A stretch of DNA of 18,512 nt. Origin: an uncultured Eubacteriales bacterium (GTDB lineage Bacteria > Bacillota > Clostridia > Oscillospirales > Oscillospiraceae). Below the pieces are notes generated by a model. It did no database searches and was not told where the DNA came from. It saw nothing but the letters and a program-made list of their open reading frames with translations. Both the position numbers and the translations under genes were made by a program. This document shows, piece by piece, positions 6,940-14,150 of this stretch. Location of the stretch: assembly GCA_902492005.1 (NCBI GenBank), contig CABUJV010000038.1, positions 1 through 18,512 of the forward strand, in the 5' to 3' direction. Positions within the stretch are counted from its first letter, which is position 1. Each line of letters opens with the position of its first letter.

Positions 6940-7947
6940 TTATCCGGGTTTTACAGCCAGCTCCCCCGCTAGGCTGCGGGAGAAATATGCGCGGATAACC
7001 TCCTGTTCCTCCGTCTGGCCCAGTACCCACATGAGCTTGGTGACGGCGGCCTCGGTGGTCATGTCGTAGCCCTGGATGACCCCCTGGGCCAGGGCTCTCT
7101 GCCCCGTCTGATAGAGGGTAAAATCGCTGCTTTCATACAGGCACTGCGAGCATACCACCACCGTCATGCCTGCCTGGGCGGCCTTGTGGAGCTTGGCGAT
7201 CAGGTCCCGGCGGATGAAGTGGAGCCCGCCCGCACCAAAGGCCTCAATGACCACGCCCCGGTAGTGCATCTGGAGGAGCATGTCGAAGATCTCGGGGTTG
7301 AGCCCCGGCGTCAGCTTGATGAGGAACACGTCCCTGGACAGGGCGTCCCGCAGGGTGCAGGGCGCGGTGGGCTCCGGCGGCAGGGCGGCGGCGTCCAGAT
7401 GGAGCCCCTCCGCGTCCACCACCCCCACCGGGGGCCAGTTGACGCTCTCAAAGGCGTTAAAGTCCTTGGTCCGGGTTTTGACCGCCCGGCAGCCCAGCAG
7501 CACCCGCCGGCCGAAGGCCAGAAAGACTCCTGCCTGGCCGGTGGCCGCCATGGCGAAGGCCAGCCGCAGGTTCTCCAGCGCGTCGGTGAGGGGGTGGTCG
7601 ATGGGGAGCTGGGCCCCGGTAAGGACCACCGGGATGCGGATGCCCAGCAGCAGGAAGGACAGTACCGAGGCGGTATAGGCCATTGTATCTGTCCCGTGTG
7701 TAATCACAACGCCGTCATATTCCTCTCTGGAATCAAACACATGCCGGGCAATGACCTGCCACTCCTCCGGCTGGATGTTGGAGGAGTCCAGATGGAGGAT
7801 GTCCCGGACCGTGACGGTGTAACGGTCGGTGAGGAAGGGGAGGCGGCGGGCCAGGTCCTGACCGTCCATGCCGGGGGCCAGTCCCTCCGCCGTGGGCGTG
7901 GAGGCGATGGTCCCTCCGGTGGTGAGGAGCAAGATCCGCTTTCGCAT
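6940..7947 (-). CDS. ansA: L-asparaginase, type I (cytoplasmic)
   Basis: A 335-aa enzyme hydrolysing asparagine to aspartate and ammonia. The first catalytic threonine is in LLTTGGTIAS (Thr13), the second in THGTDTMAYTAS (Thr86-Asp87-Thr88), and the catalytic lysine is probably Lys157 in RAVKTRTKDFNAFESVN. Ser-Ser-Asn near residue 55 also fits. There is no signal peptide, so it is cytoplasmic. I placed the start at ATG 7947, directly before MRKRILLLTTGGTIAS, with GGAGG upstream; the frame continues further upstream but that sequence is the reductase gene out of frame. The ATG shares one base with the reductase stop (TGATG), so translation is coupled. It is the last gene of the padR operon, an unusual setting for an asparaginase. 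Confidence 0.93.
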   Translation of the reverse strand: MRKRILLLTTGGTIASTPTAEGLAPGMDGQDLARRLPFLTDRYTVTVRDILHLDSSNIQPEEWQVIARHVFDSREEYDGVVITHGTDTMAYTASVLSFLLLGIRIPVVLTGAQLPIDHPLTDALENLRLAFAMAATGQAGVFLAFGRRVLLGCRAVKTRTKDFNAFESVNWPPVGVVDAEGLHLDAAALPPEPTAPCTLRDALSRDVFLIKLTPGLNPEIFDMLLQMHYRGVVIEAFGAGGLHFIRRDLIAKLHKAAQAGMTVVVCSQCLYESSDFTLYQTGQRALAQGVIQGYDMTTEAAVTKLMWVLGQTEEQEVIRAYFSRSLAGELAVKPG

Positions 7948-8552
7948 CAGAAGTCCTCCGCCAGCGCGGCCGCCCGCTCCAGCGCTGCGGTCAGAAGAGC
8001 CTCCTTGTCGTTGCGCACGTCGTCCAGCCCCTCGGCGCACAGGAGTTGGAAGTCCGGGATGCCGTACATGGCGCACAGAGCCTGGATGTGCCGGGCCCCC
8101 GACTCCATCCACGCCGTCTCGGGCAGGGAGAAGTTCCCGCCCCGGGTGGTGACGTACAGCAGCTTGTCCGCCCTGCACAGCCCCACCATGGCGCCCTGGT
8201 CGTCATAGCCGAAGGTGATGTCGGTGACCGAGATGCGCTCCAGATAGATTTTGAGAACGGCGGGATAGCTCAGGTCCCAGAAGGGGGCGGCCACGACGAT
8301 CCGGTCCGCCGCAGCGAACTGGCGGGCGGCGTCGAACATGGGCTGGTCCAGCCGTCCGGCTTTCCACAGCTCGTCCCGCTCGGTCAGGACCTCGGGATAC
8401 TGGGGCTGTAATCGGTCCCGGCATAAATTGCGCTCGGTAATCACATCCTCCGGGTGCTTGGCGGCGTAGGCCTCCAAAAAGCGGCGGGCCAGCTTCAGCG
8501 TACGGGACTTATCCCCCCGCACACAGGCATTGACAAAAAGCACACGAGCCAT
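7947..8552 (-). CDS. Flavodoxin-fold NAD(P)H-dependent oxidoreductase (azoreductase-like)
   Basis: A 201-aa protein with the flavodoxin-like quinone/azo reductase layout: MARVLFVNACVRGDKSRTLKLARRF (FMN phosphate loop), IVVAAPFWDLSYPAVLKIYLERI (P-loop and flavin contact) and LLYVTTRGGNFS (ring contact). Family members use FMN and NAD(P)H to reduce quinones, azo or nitro compounds; the substrate here is unknown. The ATG directly follows the stop of the DUF2812 gene (TGA ATG), with GGAGGG 5-6 nt before it inside that gene's last codons, and the stop overlaps the asparaginase start. This tight packing implies one transcript under the upstream PadR regulator, which fits a detoxification or redox role. 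Confidence 0.87.
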   Translation of the reverse strand: MARVLFVNACVRGDKSRTLKLARRFLEAYAAKHPEDVITERNLCRDRLQPQYPEVLTERDELWKAGRLDQPMFDAARQFAAADRIVVAAPFWDLSYPAVLKIYLERISVTDITFGYDDQGAMVGLCRADKLLYVTTRGGNFSLPETAWMESGARHIQALCAMYGIPDFQLLCAEGLDDVRNDKEALLTAALERAAALAEDF

Positions 8553-9725
8553 TCAGGTTCCCTCCAGACGAAGTCTTATCCATAGCATATCCAGAATCTC
8601 CGGAGAAGTCAAGTCCAGCCCGGTGCAGCCCACCAGGACGGTTACCCGGCCCTGCCGCAGCAGCAGGTAGGCGCCGTCCTTGGCGGTCCAGCACTGGTCA
8701 AACCCCAGCTCCGGGGCCTCGGTCCACTGGAGACTGCCCCAGAGGAAGGCCCCCCGGGCGGTCTCCTTTACGCGGACCTCCGCCGTCCAGCGGGCCAGCC
8801 AGGCAAATGCACAGTCGTAGCGCTCGGTGGTCAGGATATGGGCGCTGCCCCACGGGCCGTCCACGATTTCGCTGTAGTCCAGGTAGTCCGCCAGCACGGA
8901 GCGGCGGCCGTCCAGGTAGCGGCTGTGTGACCCGATGCTGTCCAGCCCCAGGTCCTCTCCCATCACCACCGGATAGCTCCGGCAGGCCTCCACCGTGGCG
9001 GTGTACTCCGGATGGAAGCTGGTCCAGGCCAGATCCACGGTCTGATTCAGGCCCAGACCTTCGGCAATGCAGAGCCCTCCGGCGCAGACCAGCAGGACGC
9101 TGACGGCCAGAGACAGCCCGCCCCGGAGCGCGGCGCTCCGGCCGGGGACCGCCAGCCCTCCGGTTTTGCGGCAGGTCCGAAAGTAGGCTAGGGTGGCCGC
9201 CCCGCTCCACAGGAGCTGGAGGACCATCAGCACCAGCATCAGCCCATACAGCAGCGACCCGTTGGAGGCCACGCCCGAGGCCAGAGCGGGGCCGCTGCCG
9301 GGCAGGGCAAAGGCGAGGAGAACCAGCCACAGCACAGCCGCCAGCAGCACGACCCCCGAGACCAGCAGGTTTTTCAGCACATATTGTTTCCAGAACCGCT
9401 CCCATTCCATACCCGGATCGGTCTGGATGGGGGCGGGATGGGTCCCCGGCCGGGAGCGGAACAGCAGCATCCCCCGCAGGGACTGTACCTTTTCCCAACC
9501 TGCGTCGGCGCAGAGCTGGAGGTAGTCCGGGTCGGTTTCGTCCAGCGCCCGGCGGAGGTCCAGGTCCACAAAGTGGCTGCGGCCCTCGCAAGGTTCGAAC
9601 CGGGCCAGAACGTTCAGATGTACCTTTTTCAGCACCCAGCCCGCCGCCGCCCGGCGGTCCAGGCAGGCTTGGGCCGCCTTGTAGTCCATGGCCTCATAGG
9701 GGAAAAAGCCCCAGGCGCCGCCCAT
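8553..9725 (-). CDS. DUF2812 membrane protein, second copy
   Basis: A 390-aa protein. The N-terminal cytosolic domain (about 10-105) matches DUF2812: DYKAAQACLDRRAAAGWVLKKV, DYLQLCADAGWEKVQS and a SRPGTHPAPIQTDP segment. Three hydrophobic stretches follow (about 118-146, 155-180 and 205-230). The C-terminal 160 residues form a domain I do not recognise. It starts 32 bases inside the preceding paralogue, with AAGGAGGG ahead of ATG 9725, so translation is coupled. DUF2812 genes are regularly found next to padR genes; their function is unknown, though a membrane sensor or partner of the regulator is a common guess. Confidence 0.82.
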   Translation of the reverse strand: MGGAWGFFPYEAMDYKAAQACLDRRAAAGWVLKKVHLNVLARFEPCEGRSHFVDLDLRRALDETDPDYLQLCADAGWEKVQSLRGMLLFRSRPGTHPAPIQTDPGMEWERFWKQYVLKNLLVSGVVLLAAVLWLVLLAFALPGSGPALASGVASNGSLLYGLMLVLMVLQLLWSGAATLAYFRTCRKTGGLAVPGRSAALRGGLSLAVSVLLVCAGGLCIAEGLGLNQTVDLAWTSFHPEYTATVEACRSYPVVMGEDLGLDSIGSHSRYLDGRRSVLADYLDYSEIVDGPWGSAHILTTERYDCAFAWLARWTAEVRVKETARGAFLWGSLQWTEAPELGFDQCWTAKDGAYLLLRQGRVTVLVGCTGLDLTSPEILDMLWIRLRLEGT

Positions 9726-11031
9726 GGTCAGCCCTCCTTATCGATGTCGTTTCATCCGTCCAGCCCTCCAGCCAAGCCAGAGCGGCGGGGAGAGGGTCGG
9801 ACGCAAGGTTGTCGGTGAACTCCAGAGTGAGCCAGGTATTCCCGCGGCGGCATAGATACGCATGCCAGCGGTCGGAGAAGGAACTCACCCGCCAGACGGC
9901 CTCGTAACCCTCCGCCGGGACGCCCTGTGCCCGCTCTGCCGTCCTGTCCCGACCGGCCAGAAAGGGAGAGACCCAGGTGTGAACGGTAAAACAGACGGAA
10001 GTGTAATCGCTGGTGGAGCCCCTGGTTCGAATGAGAAACGACTCACTCCACTGGGCCCGGCTGCCCAGAAAGGTGTCCGAGCGAGTCGGCTGATCCCCAT
10101 GAAATACATCAAGCTCTCCGCCCTCCAGCACGGGAGCTGGCGGAATGCGGCCGGGAAAGGCGTCCCGCAGAGGGCCGTGGGCCCAGCCGCAGAGAAGGAA
10201 AAACAGCGCCAGGCCGCAGCAGAGAAGCGATCGACGGAGGATGCGCTTGTCGTCCGGGTGCCGGACCATCAGGCAGACGCCGCCCAGAAGCATACCGGCG
10301 AAGGCGTAAATATTGGTATCGTTGAGGAGAATGTCCGCCGTCAGGAAGGGGAGGAGGAGCGTGCTGTAGACGGCGGAGGCCAGAGACAGCCGTCCCCGCC
10401 GCCGGGCGGCCGCGGCCTCGGGGACCGGGAGCGCCTCGCCGGCCCCTGCCGCCTTTTTCCAGGAGCAAAAGTGTCTCCCCGACCAGAGCAGCCGGAGGAG
10501 AAGCAGGACCAGCGGGAGCGGAAAGGTCAGCAGAATGGCGGAGACCAGATTGCTCTGGGCGAACACCAGGGGAAGCAGCGCGGGAACGGAGGGCGTCCGC
10601 ATCCAGGACACGATGGCCAGCAGGAGGATGAGAAGCAGGGGGATCAGGAGGGGGAGATCGGCCAGGAGCATCCGCCGCAGCACCTTCTTCCGGTAGCGCA
10701 GGTACTCCAGGGCCGGATCGGTCTGAATGGGGAGGGGATCCGTTCCGGGCCGGGAGGCATAGATGTTCAGATACCCCACGGTCTCCACCAGCTCCCAGCC
10801 CGCCTCGGTGCAGAGCTGGAGGTAATCGTGCTCCTCCGGCTTCGCGGCGTCGGTCCAGTCCAGAAAGTAGCGCAGATCGGTGCGGTCCGTCCGCCGGAAC
10901 CGGGCCAGAACGCCGGAATGGATCCGCTCCAGCGCCCAGCCCTCCGCCGCCATGCGGTCCAGCTCCGCCTGGGCGGCCTTATAGTCGATGGCCAGATAGG
11001 AAAACAGCCTCCAGCAGGTTGGCTCCCTCAT
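9694..11031 (-). CDS. DUF2812 membrane protein, first copy
   Basis: A 445-aa protein, paralogous to the one downstream. The DUF2812 domain covers about 8-110 (DYKAAQAELDRMAAEGWALERI, DYLQLCTEAGWELVET, ASRPGTDPLPIQTDP). Hydrophobic segments lie at about 122-145, 155-182, 217-240, 243-257 and 266-285, more than in the second copy, followed by a C-terminal domain of about 150 residues without a recognised family. The ATG overlaps the padR stop by four bases (ATGA), with GGGGGGAG upstream. The C-terminus (RRADHGRRLGLFPL) is encoded over the start of the second copy, so its last residues are constrained by the overlap. The pair looks like an old tandem duplication. Confidence 0.83.
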   Translation of the reverse strand: MREPTCWRLFSYLAIDYKAAQAELDRMAAEGWALERIHSGVLARFRRTDRTDLRYFLDWTDAAKPEEHDYLQLCTEAGWELVETVGYLNIYASRPGTDPLPIQTDPALEYLRYRKKVLRRMLLADLPLLIPLLLILLLAIVSWMRTPSVPALLPLVFAQSNLVSAILLTFPLPLVLLLLRLLWSGRHFCSWKKAAGAGEALPVPEAAAARRRGRLSLASAVYSTLLLPFLTADILLNDTNIYAFAGMLLGGVCLMVRHPDDKRILRRSLLCCGLALFFLLCGWAHGPLRDAFPGRIPPAPVLEGGELDVFHGDQPTRSDTFLGSRAQWSESFLIRTRGSTSDYTSVCFTVHTWVSPFLAGRDRTAERAQGVPAEGYEAVWRVSSFSDRWHAYLCRRGNTWLTLEFTDNLASDPLPAALAWLEGWTDETTSIRRADHGRRLGLFPL

Positions 11032-11351
11032 GGTCTCTCCCCCCTTCTCAGCACCCGTTCCCCGTCCGCCACCTGGCGGCGCAGCCGGTCGAATTCCTCC
11101 TCCAGCACCCTGCGGCCCTCCGCCGTAAGCCGGTAATACTTCCGATTGTCCTCCAGGCGGGTGCGGGCGATGAGACCGTCACGCTCAAAGCGGTCCAGCA
11201 GAGCGTACAGGGTCCCCGCCCCGACGGCCACCTGCCCGCCCGTGAGCTGGGAGGCGTACTGCATGATGCCGTAGCCGTGGCGCTCCTCCACCAGGGAGAG
11301 CAGGACATAGTACATCGGCTCGGTCAGGGTGTCCAGCTTTTTCCGCGCCAC
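11028..11351 (-). CDS. PadR family transcriptional regulator
   Basis: A 107-aa winged-helix protein, the short PadR form. Signature residues are LLSLVEERHGYGIMQYAS (HGYGI at 25-29), VGAGTLYALLDRFERDGLI (44-62) and a wing RLEDNRKYYRLTAEGRRVLEEEFDRL. PadR proteins repress genes for stress or antimicrobial response and usually their own operon. The start is GTG 11351 with GGAGGTGA 4 nt before it. It leads a five-gene run (DUF2812, DUF2812, flavin reductase, asparaginase) and its promoter lies between the arms of a 12-bp inverted repeat, which suggests autoregulation. Confidence 0.92.
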   Translation of the reverse strand: MARKKLDTLTEPMYYVLLSLVEERHGYGIMQYASQLTGGQVAVGAGTLYALLDRFERDGLIARTRLEDNRKYYRLTAEGRRVLEEEFDRLRRQVADGERVLRRGERP

Positions 11352-11369
11352 GGCTTCACCTCCAAAGAC

Positions 11370-11414
11370 TATATCGAATATCGGTATAAGAATAATATAT
11401 CAATATTCGATATA
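11370..11414. promoter_or_regulatory. Inverted repeat around the padR promoter, candidate PadR operator
   Basis: TATATCGAATAT at 11370-11381 and its exact complement ATATTCGATATA at 11403-11414, separated by 21 bp. The left arm covers the region downstream of the start site, the right arm fills the spacer, and the -10 box is in the middle. Binding at both arms would block initiation. Confidence 0.65.
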
Positions 11415-11420
11415 TGTCAA
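11392..11420 (-). promoter_or_regulatory. sigma-A promoter of the padR operon
   Basis: Minus strand TTGACA (11420-11415), 17 bp, TATTAT (11397-11392). The -35 box starts right after the T-tract of the ilvD terminator. Confidence 0.82.
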
Positions 11421-11422
11421 TG

Positions 11423-11457
11423 AAAAAACGCCGCGGAACCTTTTGGGTTCCGCGGCG
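11423..11457 (-). terminator. Intrinsic terminator of ilvD
   Basis: A 12-bp perfect stem (CGCCGCGGAACC at 11429-11440 with 11446-11457) and a 5-nt loop. On the minus strand it is followed by six T residues (11428-11423). It lies 15 bp after the ilvD stop. Confidence 0.92.
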
Positions 11458-11471
11458 CTGGAAAAACGGCC

Positions 11472-13133
11472 TTACTCCAACACGGCCCCTCTTGCCGCGC
11501 TGGTGACCTGCTTGGCGTACCGGGCCAGATACCCGGTTTTGACTTTGGGCTCCGGGCAGACCCACTTGGCCCTGCGGGCGGCCAGCGTGGCCTCGTCCAC
11601 CAGCAGTTCGATCCTGCAGTTGGGGATGTCGATGGCGATGGCGTCCCCCTCCTCCACGTAGGCAATGGGTCCGCCCAGGGCGGCCTCGGGGGAGACGTGG
11701 CCGATGGAGGCCCCGCGGGTGGCCCCGGAGAAGCGGCCGTCGGTGATGAGGGCCACCTCCTTGTCCAGGCCCATGCCGGCGATGGCGGAGGTGGGATTGA
11801 GCATCTCCCGCATGCCGGGCCCGCCCTTGGGGCCCTCATAGCGGATGACCACCACGTCGCCGGAGACGATTCTGCCCTCGTAGATGGCGGCGATGGCGTC
11901 GTCCTCCGAGTCGAACACCCGGGCCGGGCCGGTGTGGACCATCATCTCCGGGGCCACGGCGGACTGCTTGACCACGCAGCCCTCGGGGGCCAGGGAGCCC
12001 TTGAGCACGGCGATGCCGCCATAGGGGGAGTAGGGGGTCTCGATGGGGCGGATGATGCCGGGGTCCAGATTTTCCACGCCCTCCAGATTTTCCGCCACCG
12101 TCCGGCCGGTGGCGGTGATGCCGGAGGTATCCAGCAGTCCCTTTTTGGTCAGCTCCTTCATGACGGCGTACACGCCGCCCGCCCGGTCCAGATCCTCCAT
12201 GAAGGTATCGCCGGCAGGGGCCAGGTGGCACAGGTTGGGGGTGCGCCGGGAGATGTCGTTGGCAAAATCCAGGCTTAGCTCGATGCCGCACTCGTGGGCG
12301 ATGGCCGGAAGGTGGAGCATGGAGTTGGTGGAGCAGCCCAGGGCCATATCCAGGGTCTCGGCGTTGTGGAAAGCGGCCTCGGTCAGGATGTCCCGGGGGC
12401 GGATGTTCCGCTCCACCAGCTCCATGATCTTCATGCCGGTGTGCTTTGCCAGCCGCAGCCGGGCGGAGTAGACGGCGGGGATGGTGCCGTTGCCCCGCAG
12501 GGCCATGCCGATGCCCTCGGTGAGGCAGTTCATAGAGTTGGCGGTATACATGCCGGAGCAGGAGCCGCAGGTGGGACAGGCGTTGTTCTCATAGTCCTCC
12601 ACCCCCGCCTCGTTCAGCTTACCGGCCTTGTAGGCGCCCACCGCCTCAAACATGTGGCTCAGGCAGGAGCGGCGGCCGTCCTGGAGCCGGCCGGCCAGCA
12701 TGGGCCCGCCGGAACAGAAAAGAGTGGGAATGTTCAGCCGGGCGGCGGCCATCAGCAGGCCGGGTACATTTTTATCGCAGTTGGGGATCATCACCAGGCC
12801 GTCAAACTGGTGGGCCAGGGCCATGGCCTCGGTGGAGTCGGCGATGAGATCCCGGGTGACCAGGGAATACTTCATGCCGATATGGCCCATGGCGATGCCG
12901 TCGCACACGGCGATGGCGGGGAACTCCACCGGCGTGCCCCCGGCGCACCGGATGCCGGCTTTGACGGCTTCGGCGATTTTGTCCAGGTTCATGTGGCCGG
13001 GAACGATCTCATTGTAGGAGCAGACCACGCCGATGAGGGGGCGCTCCAGCTCCTCCTTGGTATAGCCCAGGGCGTAGAAGAGGGAGCGGTTTGGGGCGCG
13101 CTCCACGCCGCGGGTCACGTTGTCGCTGCGCAT
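11472..13133 (-). CDS. ilvD: Dihydroxy-acid dehydratase
   Basis: A 553-aa iron-sulfur enzyme for the common valine/isoleucine step, dehydrating 2,3-dihydroxy acids to 2-oxo acids. Family landmarks are present: RGVERAPNRSLFYALGYT, CDGIAMGHIGM (77-87), PNCDKNVPG (Cys119), ACPTCGSCSGMYTANSM (Cys186, Cys189, Cys192) and DGRFSGATRGASIGHVSPEA near the C-terminus. The segment NEIVPGHMNL has Gly where plant-type [2Fe-2S] enzymes carry Cys, so the cluster type is left open. AAAGGAGG lies 8-9 nt before ATG 13133. Its consensus promoter is followed by two GntR-type operator matches, and the divergent gntR gene is the obvious candidate regulator. No other ilv or leu gene is adjacent. Confidence 0.96.
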   Translation of the reverse strand: MRSDNVTRGVERAPNRSLFYALGYTKEELERPLIGVVCSYNEIVPGHMNLDKIAEAVKAGIRCAGGTPVEFPAIAVCDGIAMGHIGMKYSLVTRDLIADSTEAMALAHQFDGLVMIPNCDKNVPGLLMAAARLNIPTLFCSGGPMLAGRLQDGRRSCLSHMFEAVGAYKAGKLNEAGVEDYENNACPTCGSCSGMYTANSMNCLTEGIGMALRGNGTIPAVYSARLRLAKHTGMKIMELVERNIRPRDILTEAAFHNAETLDMALGCSTNSMLHLPAIAHECGIELSLDFANDISRRTPNLCHLAPAGDTFMEDLDRAGGVYAVMKELTKKGLLDTSGITATGRTVAENLEGVENLDPGIIRPIETPYSPYGGIAVLKGSLAPEGCVVKQSAVAPEMMVHTGPARVFDSEDDAIAAIYEGRIVSGDVVVIRYEGPKGGPGMREMLNPTSAIAGMGLDKEVALITDGRFSGATRGASIGHVSPEAALGGPIAYVEEGDAIAIDIPNCRIELLVDEATLAARRAKWVCPEPKVKTGYLARYAKQVTSAARGAVLE

Positions 13134-13163
13134 GGGATGACCTCCTTTTGTATTTGAAATAAG

Positions 13164-13193
13164 TTGTAAGACTATACTTGCATTGTCTGACTA
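13164..13193 (+). promoter_or_regulatory. Two direct GntR/FadR-type operator matches
   Basis: TTGTAAGACTATA (13164-13176) and TTGTCTGACTATA (13183-13195) are direct repeats 19 bp apart with 11 of 13 bases identical. Both contain the FCD-type GntR consensus TNGTNNNACNA (13164-13174 and 13183-13193). They lie just downstream of the ilvD -10 box. Confidence 0.7.
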
Positions 13194-13206
13194 TATAGTA
13201 TAGGAT
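13178..13206 (+). promoter_or_regulatory. Candidate promoter of gntR
   Basis: TTGCAT (13178-13183), 17 bp, TAGGAT (13201-13206). This is a moderate match. It overlaps the second operator, so the regulator would also control itself. Confidence 0.45.
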
Positions 13207-13223
13207 AAGGGGGAAGATGTCAA
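13195..13223 (-). promoter_or_regulatory. sigma-A promoter of ilvD
   Basis: Minus strand TTGACA (13223-13218), 17 bp, TACTAT (13200-13195), about 60 bp before the ilvD ATG. The predicted start point falls at about 13188, inside the first GntR operator match. Confidence 0.78.
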
Positions 13224-13242
13224 GACCGGCGAGGTGATGGAG

Positions 13243-13938
13243 ATGGAAAAAAAGAGCCTGTCTCAGCGAACGGCGGAGCGGTTGTACACCCAGATCGCGG
13301 TGGAGCGGCGCATGGCGCCGGGGGAAAAGCTGCCCAACGAGGTAGAGCTCTCCCAGCAGCTGGGGGTGAGCCGGGCCACCCTGCGGGAGGCCCTCCGGGC
13401 CCTAACCACCCAGGGGGTGCTGGAGGTGCGCCGGGGCAAGGGGACCTTCGTGTCGGAGCGGGTGGAGGAGGTAGACCCGTTCGGCTTCAACCGGCTGGAC
13501 CGGGTGAAGGGGCAGCTTCGGGACCTGTTTGAGCTGCGGAGCGTTGTAGAGCCCCAGGCTGCCCGGCTGGCCTGCCGCCGGGCCACGGAGGCCGAGATGG
13601 AGGAGATTCTGGCCTGTGGGGCGGAGGTGGAGAACTGCATCCGCGCAGGGCGGGACCGGACCGCGGCCGACCGGGAGTTCCACACGGCCATCGTGCGGGC
13701 CACCCATAACGAATACATGCTGCGGCTGCTGCCCATGATCCACCAGGCAGTGGCCACGGCGGTGGAGGCGGGGGAGCAGCAGGAGCGGCTGGCGGCGGAC
13801 ACCCTGCGGGACCATGCCCTGCTGTTGGAGTTCTTCCGGCGGCGGGACGAGGCCGGGGCGGAGCACGCCATGGCCATCCACATGCGCCACGCGGTGGATG
13901 TGATGGGGGTGGGCGAGATGGAGGACAAAAGGGCATAG
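13243..13938 (+). CDS. GntR family regulator, FadR/FCD subfamily
   Basis: A 231-aa regulator. The winged helix covers residues 5-75 (GEKLPNEVELSQQLGVSRATLREALRALTTQGVLEVRRGKGTFV) and the helical FCD ligand domain about 85-215. Likely metal-site residues are Asp143 and His147 (ADREFHTAI), His191 and His213. FCD regulators sense small carboxylates. The ligand is unknown; a branched-chain oxo acid or related acid is possible given the divergent ilvD. I chose ATG 13243 because GAGGTGA is 5 nt upstream; GTG 13234 and ATG 13237 are in frame but would put that site inside or next to the start. Confidence 0.92.
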   Translation: MEKKSLSQRTAERLYTQIAVERRMAPGEKLPNEVELSQQLGVSRATLREALRALTTQGVLEVRRGKGTFVSERVEEVDPFGFNRLDRVKGQLRDLFELRSVVEPQAARLACRRATEAEMEEILACGAEVENCIRAGRDRTAADREFHTAIVRATHNEYMLRLLPMIHQAVATAVEAGEQQERLAADTLRDHALLLEFFRRRDEAGAEHAMAIHMRHAVDVMGVGEMEDKRA

Positions 13939-13998
13939 AACCGTTGTGTCCCAAAGACAGACAACAGACGGCGGTTACTGCGGCCGCCGGAGATTGAA

Positions 13999-14035
13999 AC
14001 CCCGGAAACCCTTGCGAACACAAGGCTTCCGGGGT
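13999..14035 (+). terminator. Hairpin after gntR
   Basis: ACCCCGGAA (13999-14007) pairs with TTCCGGGGT (14027-14035). The stem continues with CC/GG and TTG/CAA after one mismatch and one bulge, and the loop is CGAACA. No clear T-run follows. It lies 60 bp after the gntR stop and 9 bp before the tRNA fragment. Confidence 0.6.
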
Positions 14036-14043
14036 CTTGCTGA

Positions 14044-14068
14044 TGGTGCGGCTGACGGGACTTGAACC
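14044..14068 (-). other. Isolated tRNA 3' end (25 nt), probable integration att site
   Basis: On the minus strand, bases 14068-14044 read GGTTCAAGTCCCGT then CAGCCGCACCA. That is a tRNA from position 52 through the T-loop (TTCAAGT), the 3' half of the T-stem, acceptor strand CAGCCGC, discriminator A and encoded CCA. Upstream of 14068 the sequence (GCGCAAAAGCCAT) does not supply the pairing T-stem base triplet or any other tRNA part, so this is a fragment, not a gene. The acceptor would pair with GCGGCTG. This is what tRNA-targeting integrases leave at the far end of an element. Base composition falls immediately to the right. Confidence 0.75.
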
Positions 14069-14150
14069 ATGGCTTTTGCGCTATATATCTTTTTATATTC
14101 TCTACAGCTGATAAAAACGTAAGATTTAAGGACCTTTTTGTCTATATATT

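Noticed and set aside
7948..8178. Upstream extension of the asparaginase frame by 77 codons
   Set aside because: The extension overlaps the flavin reductase in another frame and is Arg/Gly-rich. The start at 7947 has GGAGG and begins with the family N-terminus.
9862..11136. 424-codon plus-strand frame
   Set aside because: It is antisense to the first DUF2812 gene, low in hydrophobic order, Gly/Arg/Gln/Pro-rich, and without a ribosome site.
11697..13157. Plus-strand frames opposite ilvD
   Set aside because: Gly/His/Asp/Val-rich translations without domains; ilvD on the minus strand is unambiguous.
13263..14023. Minus-strand frames opposite gntR
   Set aside because: Ser/Arg- or Pro-rich shadows of the GntR gene; no ribosome site or domain.
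14044..14068. A complete tRNA gene at this place
   Set aside because: Only the last 25 nt match a tRNA; there is no 5' acceptor, D-arm or anticodon arm on the minus strand above 14068.
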